From: Clostridium sp. CAG:1024
GTDB lineage: Bacteria; Bacillota; Clostridia; Christensenellales; CAG-138
Assembly (NCBI GenBank): GCA_000432015.1
Contig: HF985510.1
Span: forward strand, 6,253 to 14,108
DNA length: 7,856 nucleotides
Direction: 5' to 3'
Shown: one piece after another, positions 1 to 5,828 of the stretch
How positions within the stretch are numbered: position 1 is the stretch's first letter
How the letters are laid out: each line of letters begins with the position of its first letter
Made by a program: the position numbers and the translations under genes
Notes under the pieces: model-generated
What the model was told of the DNA's origin: nothing
The model's database searches: none
The model's input: only the letters and a program-made list of their open reading frames with translations

Positions 1-609
1 CGGCTGCCCGGCAACCCCACCGCGTACATTCTCTCCAATATGCGCAAGACCGTTGCGGGTTTTATCTCCGTGCTATTCTTTGTGCCGATGTGGATGAACT
101 TCGTTCTCCGCACCTACGCATGGCAGGCAATCCTCGAGTACGCGATCCCGAACCTGTTCGGCTGGAACTCAAAAACGCTTACCGGCACGGTCGGCGCGGT
201 ATTGATGGTGCTCGTGTACAACTTCATCCCGTTCATGGTCATGCCGCTGTACAACACGCTTGCAAAGCTCGATAAGAGTTTGCTGGAGGCGGCGCGCGAT
301 CTCGGCGCAAACGGCATTATGACCTTTTTCCGCGTTGTGCTCCCGTTGTCGGTCCCCGGTATCGTCTCCGGCATCACGATGGTCTTTATCCCGGCCATCA
401 CCGCGTTCACTGTCCCCGCTCTCATCGGAAACGGAAATTACAATCTCTACGGCAATGAGATCGAGCTTGCGTTCAAACAGCTCTCCGGGCAGGGCGACTA
501 TGCGGTCGGCAGTACGCTTTCGCTGATCCTGCTCGTCTGCGTCCTTGTCAGCACGATCATCATGAACCGCGCGGATCAGGATCAAAAGGAAGGAGGAAAT
601 CTGCTGTGA
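1..609 (+). CDS. potB: Spermidine/putrescine ABC transporter permease PotB (5' partial)
   Basis: Integral-membrane permease, one of two that form the channel of the PotABCD polyamine importer. The reading frame is open to the first base of the window (it begins RLPGNPTAYILSN before the first Met at 40), matching the segment that precedes the conserved permease core in PotB, so the gene starts upstream and 202 C-terminal residues are visible. Diagnostic stretches are VPMWMNFVLRTYAWQ, the PotB-type PFMVMPLYNTLAKLDKSLLEA, and the EAA loop (EAARDLGANG...LPLSVPG, about 286-345) that docks on the ATPase PotA. About four hydrophobic helices can be seen, the last near the C terminus (LSLILLVCVLVSTIIM). 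The stop codon overlaps the potC start by 4 nt, indicating translational coupling. The family assignment is secure; whether it carries spermidine, putrescine or both cannot be read from the permease. Confidence 0.94.
   Translation, partial: RLPGNPTAYILSNMRKTVAGFISVLFFVPMWMNFVLRTYAWQAILEYAIPNLFGWNSKTLTGTVGAVLMVLVYNFIPFMVMPLYNTLAKLDKSLLEAARDLGANGIMTFFRVVLPLSVPGIVSGITMVFIPAITAFTVPALIGNGNYNLYGNEIELAFKQLSGQGDYAVGSTLSLILLVCVLVSTIIMNRADQDQKEGGNLL
591..596 (+). promoter_or_regulatory. Ribosome binding site of potC
   Basis: AGGAGG lies inside the end of potB, 9 nt before the GTG at 606. It supports the GTG start of potC, which overlaps the potB stop as GTGA. Confidence 0.85.
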
Positions 610-1463
610 AACGTTTTTCACGGTCGCTCAAGTACGTTTATCTCGGCCTGATGCTGCTGTTTTTGTATCTGCCGATCCTGTACCTGATCGTGTTCTCCTT
701 CAATGATTTTTCCGTCGGCCGCCGGATCTCCTACGCAAACCTCGGCCGCTGGAACGGCTTCTCGCTGGCGAATTACACGACCATCTTCCAGGGCGAGGCC
801 GGAAGCGCGTTGCTGCTCTCACTGGAAATCGCGCTCATTTCGAGTATTATTGCAACGGTGATTGGCACGGCCGCCGCCATCGGCATTCACTCGATGAAGA
901 AGCGTCCGCGCAGCATCATTCTGAATTTGTCGCAGCTCCCGATGGTCAACCCCGATCTCGTGACGGGCATTACGTTCATGATGCTGTTTGCATTTGTCAA
1001 CAGTCTGCTCGCCAAATTGAGTCTGCATCAGATCAGCGACTTCATAAAGCTGCTCATTGCGCATATTTCGTTCAGCATCCCCTATGTTATCTTCTCGGTG
1101 ATGCCGCGTCTGCGCCAGAGCTCCAATCTGCTCTATGAGGCCGCGATGGATCTCGGCTGTTCGCCCATGCAGGCGCTGCTGAAGGCGGTCATTCCGGATA
1201 TCCTGCCGGGCATCAGTTCCGGCTTTACCATGGCACTCACAATGTCGCTCGACGATTTTGTGGTCAGCTACTTTGTCTCCGATCTTCGGAGCACGCTGTC
1301 GGTCTACATTTACTCCGCAGCGCGCGGTGCAAAGGGTGTCAACCCCGCGCTTGCCACCGTCATCTTCATTCCGCTCGTGACGCTGCTGCTGATCGTCAAT
1401 TTCCGGCGCATCCGCAAGGAACACGAGGATGAGATCCAAAATACGAAAGTGAAAATGAAGTAA
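606..1463 (+). CDS. potC: Spermidine/putrescine ABC transporter permease PotC
   Basis: Second membrane permease of the polyamine importer, pairing with PotB in the cytoplasmic membrane. It has 285 residues, slightly longer than the roughly 265 of enterobacterial PotC. Six hydrophobic segments are visible at about residues 11-33, 67-93, 113-132, 145-166, 203-223 and 248-266, the usual BPD_transp_1 architecture. The EAA loop is at residues 178-197 (EAAMDLGCSPMQALLKAVIP), followed by PGISSGFTMALTMSLDDFVVSYF; the SLDDFV segment is typical of PotC. The C-terminal tail is short, basic and charged. The GTG start is chosen because it has an AGGAGG at a 9-nt spacing and overlaps the potB stop. potD follows after 14 nt, so this is one operon. 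The reciprocal fit of potB, potC and potD makes the assignment firm. Confidence 0.95.
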   Translation: MKRFSRSLKYVYLGLMLLFLYLPILYLIVFSFNDFSVGRRISYANLGRWNGFSLANYTTIFQGEAGSALLLSLEIALISSIIATVIGTAAAIGIHSMKKRPRSIILNLSQLPMVNPDLVTGITFMMLFAFVNSLLAKLSLHQISDFIKLLIAHISFSIPYVIFSVMPRLRQSSNLLYEAAMDLGCSPMQALLKAVIPDILPGISSGFTMALTMSLDDFVVSYFVSDLRSTLSVYIYSAARGAKGVNPALATVIFIPLVTLLLIVNFRRIRKEHEDEIQNTKVKMK

Positions 1464-1477
1464 AGGAGCCTATTGCG

Positions 1478-2563
1478 ATGAAACGTTTACTTGTCTTTGT
1501 TCTCTGCTTCGCTATGCTTGCCGTCCTCGGCTGCGGCGAAAAGGCTGCGGATGACAGTGCAGTGTTTGCCGACGGCGATCAGTATGAGCAGATCGGCGGC
1601 GAGCTGAACATTTTGAATTGGGGCGAATACATCGACCCGGCGCTGATCGAGCTGTTTGAAAAAGAAACGGGCGTCACCGTCAACTATGTGGAAATGACGA
1701 GCAATGAGGAAATGCTGATCAAGCTTCGTTCCTCCGACTGCGTTTACGACATGTGTTTCCCCTCGGAATACATCATTGAGCAGCTGATTGCAAACGACAT
1801 GCTGCTGCCGCTCGATATGGAAAAGATTCCGAACGCAAAGAACATCGCCGAGGACAAGCTCGCGATCACCGACACCTTTGATCCCGGCAACACCTACTCC
1901 CTGCCCTACATGTGGGGCACGGTCGGCATTCTCTACAACACCACGATAGTCGAAGAGCCTGTCACCAGCTGGAAGATCCTCTGGGATGAGAAATACGCAG
2001 GACAGATCTGGATGTACGACAGCGTTCGCGACTCCATCGGCATCACGCTGAAAATGTTGGGCTACGATCTCAACACGCGCAGTGCGGACGAGGTTGCGGA
2101 GGCGCGCGACATGCTGATCGCGCAGAAGCCGCTGCGCAAGGGATTCGGCACAGATAACATGCGCTCCTCCATGGTCAACGGCAAGGCGGCCATGGCCGTG
2201 ATTTACTCCGGGGACGCTTTCTGCTGCATCGACGAGAATCCCGATCTTGCCTATGCCGTTCCGGATGAGGGCAGCAATGTCTGGTTTGACAATGTAGTCA
2301 TTCCGAAAACCGCAAAGAACGTCGAGGCCGCGCACGCATTCATCAACTTCCTGAACGATGCAAGCATTGCGGCGCGCAATACGGAGTATATCTTTTACTC
2401 CACGCCGAACGCAGGCGCAATGGCGCTGCTCGACGACTATTTCACGGACAACGAAACCTACAATCCGCCCGCCGATGTACTCGCACGCTGCACGGTCTTC
2501 CATGATCTCGGCGATTTCATCGAGGTCTTTAACGACGCCTGGACAAAGGTCAAGGGCGCGTGA
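1478..2563 (+). CDS. potD: Spermidine/putrescine-binding lipoprotein PotD
   Basis: Extracellular, membrane-tethered substrate-binding protein that captures polyamines and delivers them to PotB/PotC. It has 361 residues. A lipoprotein signal peptide is plain: basic MKR, a hydrophobic stretch, and lipobox VLGC with Cys19 as the likely lipidated residue. The body aligns by eye with E. coli PotD throughout: NWGEY (47-51) with NWTEY, PSEY (95-98) with PSTY, YSLPYMWGT (140-148) with YSIPYIWGA, NVWFDNVVIP (267-276) with the Trp/Asp ligand segment, and YSTPNAGA (307-314) with YPTPNLAA. Two positions that contact ligand in E. coli PotD differ: the Trp in IWNGSAF is Tyr243 and the Glu in DDARE is Asp185. 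AAAGGAG stands 9 nt before the ATG. It is the last gene of the operon, followed at once by a terminator. The exact polyamine preference is not determined. Confidence 0.95.
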   Translation: MKRLLVFVLCFAMLAVLGCGEKAADDSAVFADGDQYEQIGGELNILNWGEYIDPALIELFEKETGVTVNYVEMTSNEEMLIKLRSSDCVYDMCFPSEYIIEQLIANDMLLPLDMEKIPNAKNIAEDKLAITDTFDPGNTYSLPYMWGTVGILYNTTIVEEPVTSWKILWDEKYAGQIWMYDSVRDSIGITLKMLGYDLNTRSADEVAEARDMLIAQKPLRKGFGTDNMRSSMVNGKAAMAVIYSGDAFCCIDENPDLAYAVPDEGSNVWFDNVVIPKTAKNVEAAHAFINFLNDASIAARNTEYIFYSTPNAGAMALLDDYFTDNETYNPPADVLARCTVFHDLGDFIEVFNDAWTKVKGA

Positions 2564-2580
2564 CACTAAATGTTCCCCTT

Positions 2581-2614
2581 CCCCGCCGTCTCCCTGCGGC
2601 GGGGCTTCTTTTTT
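2581..2614 (+). terminator. Intrinsic terminator of the pot operon
   Basis: A perfect 8-bp GC-only stem (CCCCGCCG at 2581-2588 with CGGCGGGG at 2597-2604) encloses an 8-nt loop and is followed by CTTCTTTTTT. It begins 17 nt after the potD stop, so it ends the potBCD transcript before the next unit. Confidence 0.93.
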
Positions 2615-2644
2615 GCTTCGGATCGGTCGTCGTGCAGCAGCTTC

Positions 2645-2674
2645 TTGATGAGAGGCCGGACAATATGGTATACT
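2645..2674 (+). promoter_or_regulatory. Predicted sigma-A-type promoter for the SPFH/PH-domain gene pair
   Basis: TTGATG (2645-2650) and TATACT (2669-2674) are separated by 18 nt, and a TG at 2666-2667 one base before the -10 makes it an extended -10 promoter. It lies between the pot terminator and the ribosome binding site of the SPFH gene, where a promoter is expected. It is predicted from sequence only. Confidence 0.7.
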
Positions 2675-2692
2675 GAAGGTCAAGAAAGACTT

Positions 2693-2697
2693 GGAGG
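2693..2697 (+). promoter_or_regulatory. Ribosome binding site that fixes the SPFH gene start
   Basis: GGAGG sits 8 nt before the ATG at 2706. An in-frame TTG at 2691 overlaps this site and so cannot be the start; ATG 2706 is preferred. Confidence 0.85.
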
Positions 2698-2705
2698 TAC
2701 CACAT

Positions 2706-3557
2706 ATGTTCAAGAAACAGGATGGGAGTTTCTCCGTCGGCAAGCTCATCGGTGTGCTTGCGCTTGTGAGCGTGGCCGTGATCGCAGCGAGCGCATGCTT
2801 TACGTCCGTTCCAGCGGGACATACGGGGGTCGTGCTGACCTTTGGCCGCGTTGAGGACAACGTTCTGCAGGAAGGTCTGCACTTCAAGCTGCCATTCATG
2901 CAGCGGGTCATGATCGTTGACAACCGCATCGTAAAGCTTGACGTGTCGACCGAAGCCTTTTCCAGGGATCTCCAAACCATCAACACGAACGTGGCCGTCA
3001 ACTACCATATCTCCAAAGAAGAAAGCTCTAAGCTGTACAAAAACGTTGGTCTCGGTTACGAGGACGTCCTCATCACGCCCGCAGTCAACGAGGTTCTGAA
3101 GGCCGTTACCGCAAAATATACCGCGGTCGAGCTTGTCAGCTCACGTTCGGAGGTCAGCGTCCTGCTCGACGACGGGCTGAATGAAAAGCTGAACGGCTAC
3201 GGCATCTACATCAACGAGCTGAACATCATCAACTGGGACTTCTCTGAGGAGTACATCAACGCCATCGAGGCCAAGCAGGTCGCAGAACAGAACCTGATCA
3301 AGACCCGTACCGAGCAGGAGCAGGCGCTTGTCATCGCAAACACCGAGGCAGAGAAGCGCGTCATCGCAGCGGAGGCTGAGGCAAACGAGATCAAGTTGCT
3401 GGCCGAGGCAAACGCAGAAAGCAACCGCATCATCACGGAATCGCTCTCCGGCGAATTGCTCAAGTATCAGACCATTCAGCGTTGGAACGGTGAACTGCCG
3501 CGCGTGACCGGCGGCTCGACCACCCCCATGCTGGATGTTTCCGAAATGCTGAAATAA
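2706..3557 (+). CDS. SPFH/prohibitin (band 7) family membrane protein
   Basis: Prohibitin-type SPFH protein of 283 residues. Such proteins form large ring or scaffold assemblies on the membrane and are linked to protease control and membrane microdomains; the role of this one is not known. A short cytoplasmic N terminus is followed by one hydrophobic helix (about 14-32), then the SPFH domain: VPAGHTGVVLTFGRV (35-49), EGLHFKLPF (56-64), the RIVKLDVSTEAFSRD region (74-88), and YGIYINELNIINWDFSEEY. A long Ala/Glu-rich coiled coil covers about 185-245. The C-terminal KYQTIQRWNGELPRV (253-267) is characteristic of prohibitins, and separates it from flotillins, which are longer. Cys31 at the outer end of the helix follows AASA, a poor lipobox. 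It has its own promoter, and the PH-domain gene follows after 18 nt. HflC-like is an alternative name, but no hflK partner is present. Confidence 0.93.
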   Translation: MFKKQDGSFSVGKLIGVLALVSVAVIAASACFTSVPAGHTGVVLTFGRVEDNVLQEGLHFKLPFMQRVMIVDNRIVKLDVSTEAFSRDLQTINTNVAVNYHISKEESSKLYKNVGLGYEDVLITPAVNEVLKAVTAKYTAVELVSSRSEVSVLLDDGLNEKLNGYGIYINELNIINWDFSEEYINAIEAKQVAEQNLIKTRTEQEQALVIANTEAEKRVIAAEAEANEIKLLAEANAESNRIITESLSGELLKYQTIQRWNGELPRVTGGSTTPMLDVSEMLK

Positions 3558-3561
3558 CAAC

Positions 3562-3567
3562 AGGAGG
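3562..3567 (+). promoter_or_regulatory. Ribosome binding site of the PH-domain gene
   Basis: AGGAGG stands 8 nt before the GTG at 3576, in the 18-nt gap after the SPFH stop. It supports a GTG start and co-transcription of the two genes. Confidence 0.85.
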
Positions 3568-3575
3568 CCGTCTCT

Positions 3576-3953
3576 GTGATCGATTTTCAAAATGCTGCGT
3601 TTCTCAATTTGCGTCCCGTTCCGCTCAGTGAGGCGGAGAACGCGCTTGCTCCATTGCTCCTGAACGGAGAATTGATCATTGGCGCGTACCGAACAGTGCG
3701 CGACATGGTGATCTTCACGGATAAGCGCATCGTGTCCATCAATGTACAGGGAATCACAGGCAAAAAGAAAGACTACACGTCGCTGCCGTATTCCAATATT
3801 CAATGCTGGTCCGTGGAAACGGCGGGTGTGCTGGATCTGGATTCCGAGCTGGATCTGTGGTTTTCCGGCTTAGGCCGCGTCCGATTCGAGTTTCGCGGAA
3901 GCGTGGATATCCGCGCGATCTCTCAGACGATCGCCGGTTACGTCCTGCGGTAA
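3576..3953 (+). CDS. Small PH-domain protein (YvbH-like bacterial PH domain)
   Basis: A 125-residue protein without signal peptide or membrane helix, so probably cytoplasmic. The centre shows the pattern of bacterial PH domains of the YvbH-like group (bPH_1): LLNGELIIGAYRTVRDMVIFTDKRI (about 28-52), where an exposed strand leads to the hallmark FTDKRIV, then a KKKDYTSLPYSNIQCWSVETAG segment (63-84) and alternating strands ELDLWFSGLGRVRFEFRGSVD (91-111), with a final helix DIRAISQTIAGYVL. This matches a single seven-stranded PH fold plus C-terminal helix, and the length suits a stand-alone domain. The molecular function of this group is unknown. It is the second gene of a two-gene unit with the SPFH protein, suggesting that they work at the same membrane site; that is inference. 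The start is GTG with a well-placed AGGAGG. Confidence 0.87.
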   Translation: MIDFQNAAFLNLRPVPLSEAENALAPLLLNGELIIGAYRTVRDMVIFTDKRIVSINVQGITGKKKDYTSLPYSNIQCWSVETAGVLDLDSELDLWFSGLGRVRFEFRGSVDIRAISQTIAGYVLR

Positions 3954-3973
3954 ACGGAGCATGACACAGAAAA

Positions 3974-4007
3974 AGAGGGTCGAGATACCATTCTCGACCC
4001 TCTCTTT
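3974..4007. terminator. Bidirectional intrinsic terminator between convergent genes
   Basis: A perfect 12-bp inverted repeat (AGAGGGTCGAGA at 3974-3985, its complement at 3992-4003) has a 6-nt loop. On the plus strand it is followed by a short T run (CTTTAT); on the minus strand the stem runs into TTTTC. It lies 20 nt after the PH-domain stop and 15 nt beyond the peptidase stop codon (counted from the near edge of the T run), so it can end transcripts arriving from both sides. Confidence 0.9.
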
Positions 4008-4022
4008 ATACTGTTTCGCAGC

Positions 4023-5702
4023 TTATGATTCGACAAACCTGACAAGCGGCTCGATCGCTTTCCTGACACTCCCCTCGCGGAAGGGGTTCGACAGGTGCGC
4101 CGCTTCCAGAAGGTCAAGGTAACGAAGGCTTCCGCCAAGGCAGCACAGGCGATAGTAATCCGCCCATGCGGCTTCACGATCCTGCTGCATCTTACCGTAG
4201 AACTCAAACGCCGCCATAGATGCGAGCGTATAGTCCACATAATAGAACGGATACATAAAGATGTGGAGCTTCTGGAAGAAGAATGCGCCCTTTTCAAAGA
4301 TCTCTGCACCATCATAGTCTCGGGTGGGCAAATACTTCTGCTCCAGCTCATGCCAGACCGCTTTCCGCTCGTCCGGCGTCATGTCGGGCTTTTCATAGAC
4401 GCGGTGCTGGAACTCATCGACGCACACACCATAGGGCACAAAGGTCAACGCTTCCGAAGTATGAAGCTTTTTATACTTCATCTGTTGGTCGCCAAAGAAA
4501 CGATCCATCCAGGGATAGGCGAAAAACTCCATGCTCATGGAATGGATCTCCGCTGCTTCGGAAGACGGGAACCCATACTCCGGCACAGTTTGAAGTTTGT
4601 TGGTCGTGTAAGCCTGGAACGCGTGTCCCGCCTCATGCGTCAAGACATCTACGTCGTCGCTCGTCCCGTTAAAGTTCGAAAAGATGAACGGAAAATCATA
4701 GTCCGGCAGCATCGTGCAATAGCCGCCCGCCGCTTTGCCGGGCTTTGTTTCGAGATCCATCAGTTCATGCTCGCGCATGAAACGGAAATACTCCCCCGTC
4801 TCCTTGGAAAGCGCATCGTACATTGCGCCGGCCTGTTCGACCATAAACGCACGGTCACCGATCGGCGTAGCATTCCCGTCCGGATACTGAAAGTTCTCGT
4901 CGTAACAGCGGAGCTTATCCACCCCGATTCGCTTGGCCTGCTGTTCGCGAAGGCGCGTGCAAACGGGAACCAGCTCGCGCCGCACCTGCTCGCGGAACGA
5001 GGCAACATCGGTCTGATCGTATCCCTGGCGTCCCATCTGGAGATAGCCGAGCGGGATGAAATTGTCAAAGCCGAGTTTCTTTCCCTTTTCATCACGGATA
5101 TGAACGAGCTTGTCATAGATCGTGTCAAACTTGGCCTCGTTCTCAGCAAAGAAGCCCGCATAGGCGCGATAGCCCTTCCTGCGCGTCTCGCGGTCCGGCG
5201 AACGCATGAGCTTTTCCAACCCGGAAAGATTATAGGTCTCGCCATCCAGCTGTACCTCGGCAGAGGCAACGAGCTTCTGATATTCGCTCGTCAGCTTGTT
5301 TTCTTCGATCATGAGCGGAACGAGCGCTTCACAGAAGGACTTGGTTTGGATCTCCGCAAGAGCAAACAACTGTGTGCCGAATGCTTTTTCGAGCTCCGGG
5401 CGGTAGGGCGAGGCGAGGAGCGTCTCATAATACTTCATCGTAAGCGGCGACATTGTTGGGCTTTCCGTATCGAAAAACTCCTGCTCCGCTTCATAGAACG
5501 CATCCCGCGTATCGATCGTATGTCGGATCTCAACAATGGTCGCAAGCGTCATGAAATGCTTCATGAGTTTGCCTGATTCCTGGATTGCGGCCTTTGCTTC
5601 CGCGCAGCTTTTCGCTGAAGCGAGCCTTTCGGTGCTCTCCGCGAACGCTTTCTTCAGTGCTTCCAAATCCGGACGTTCATAGGGGATCTCTTTGAATGTC
5701 AT
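4023..5702 (-). CDS. M3 family zinc oligoendopeptidase (M3B, non-PepF subgroup)
   Basis: Cytoplasmic metallopeptidase of 559 residues that cleaves short peptides, likely in turnover of imported peptides or proteasome-like degradation products. The zinc site is intact: HEAGH at residues 356-360 (codons at 4637-4623), with Glu385 in AEIHSMSME exactly 25 residues after the second His, the spacing seen in thimet oligopeptidase. The substrate-binding C-terminal segment HIFMYPFYYVDY (480-491) carries the conserved His and Tyr residues. The N terminus (FKEIPYERPDLEALK), the IRHTIDTRD segment and FIFSNFNGTSDDVDVLTHEAGH resemble the M3 subgroup labelled as not PepF (TIGR02289), so no pepF symbol is given. 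The start is ATG 5702, which has AGGAGG at 8 nt; an upstream in-frame TTG at 5726 lacks a comparable site. It lies downstream of nifJ on the same strand, 126 nt away; co-transcription is uncertain. No signal peptide is visible. Confidence 0.95.
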   Translation of the reverse strand: MTFKEIPYERPDLEALKKAFAESTERLASAKSCAEAKAAIQESGKLMKHFMTLATIVEIRHTIDTRDAFYEAEQEFFDTESPTMSPLTMKYYETLLASPYRPELEKAFGTQLFALAEIQTKSFCEALVPLMIEENKLTSEYQKLVASAEVQLDGETYNLSGLEKLMRSPDRETRRKGYRAYAGFFAENEAKFDTIYDKLVHIRDEKGKKLGFDNFIPLGYLQMGRQGYDQTDVASFREQVRRELVPVCTRLREQQAKRIGVDKLRCYDENFQYPDGNATPIGDRAFMVEQAGAMYDALSKETGEYFRFMREHELMDLETKPGKAAGGYCTMLPDYDFPFIFSNFNGTSDDVDVLTHEAGHAFQAYTTNKLQTVPEYGFPSSEAAEIHSMSMEFFAYPWMDRFFGDQQMKYKKLHTSEALTFVPYGVCVDEFQHRVYEKPDMTPDERKAVWHELEQKYLPTRDYDGAEIFEKGAFFFQKLHIFMYPFYYVDYTLASMAAFEFYGKMQQDREAAWADYYRLCCLGGSLRYLDLLEAAHLSNPFREGSVRKAIEPLVRFVES

Positions 5703-5710
5703 GCTTCTGT

Positions 5711-5716
5711 CCTCCT
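5711..5716 (-). promoter_or_regulatory. Ribosome binding site that fixes the M3 peptidase start
   Basis: AGGAGG on the minus strand is 8 nt before ATG 5702. It lies between that ATG and the in-frame TTG at 5726, so it favours the shorter protein. Confidence 0.87.
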
Positions 5717-5771
5717 GTCGTTGCAAACTATCGTCTGAGAATAGCTCGAATGTTCTGCGCTGCTTTCTCCG

Positions 5772-5796
5772 AAAACACGGAAGGCGCAGTCCGTGT
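5772..5796 (-). terminator. Possible weak terminator downstream of nifJ
   Basis: On the minus strand ACACGGA (5796-5790) and TCCGTGT (5781-5775) form a 7-bp stem with an 8-nt loop, followed by only TTTC. It starts 32 nt after the nifJ stop. The stem is modest and the T run short, so partial read-through into the peptidase gene is plausible. I could not find a convincing promoter in the rest of this gap: TATTCT occurs, but with no good -35 box at the right distance. Confidence 0.4.
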
Positions 5797-5828
5797 GGGC
5801 CGCGCCATTCCGCTTTGTTCCTTTACGG

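Noticed and set aside
40..42. ATG at 40 as the start of potB
   Set aside because: The frame is open to base 1, the upstream residues match PotB, and no ribosome binding site precedes the ATG. The gene is cut by the window edge.
169..621. Minus-strand open frame opposite potB
   Set aside because: Its translation is full of Asp, Arg and His, typical of the antisense of membrane-protein codons; potB similarity on the plus strand is clear.
819..1439. Minus-strand open frame opposite potC
   Set aside because: It is a shadow of potC with the same low-complexity charged composition.
1487..3001. Long open frame of about 504 codons on the minus strand across potD and the SPFH gene
   Set aside because: It is antisense to two well-recognised genes and runs through the pot terminator and the promoter. 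Its translation has no recognisable domain, and there is no ribosome binding site logic. It is a by-product of GC-rich third positions.
4095..5576. Long open frame of about 493 codons on the plus strand opposite the M3 peptidase
   Set aside because: The minus-strand protein has an intact zinc site and family-wide similarity. The antisense translation is compositionally odd (rich in Arg, His and Leu) with no family features.
5724..5726. TTG at 5726 as the start of the M3 peptidase
   Set aside because: The strong AGGAGG lies downstream of it and at ideal distance from ATG 5702. The eight extra residues do not resemble the family N terminus.
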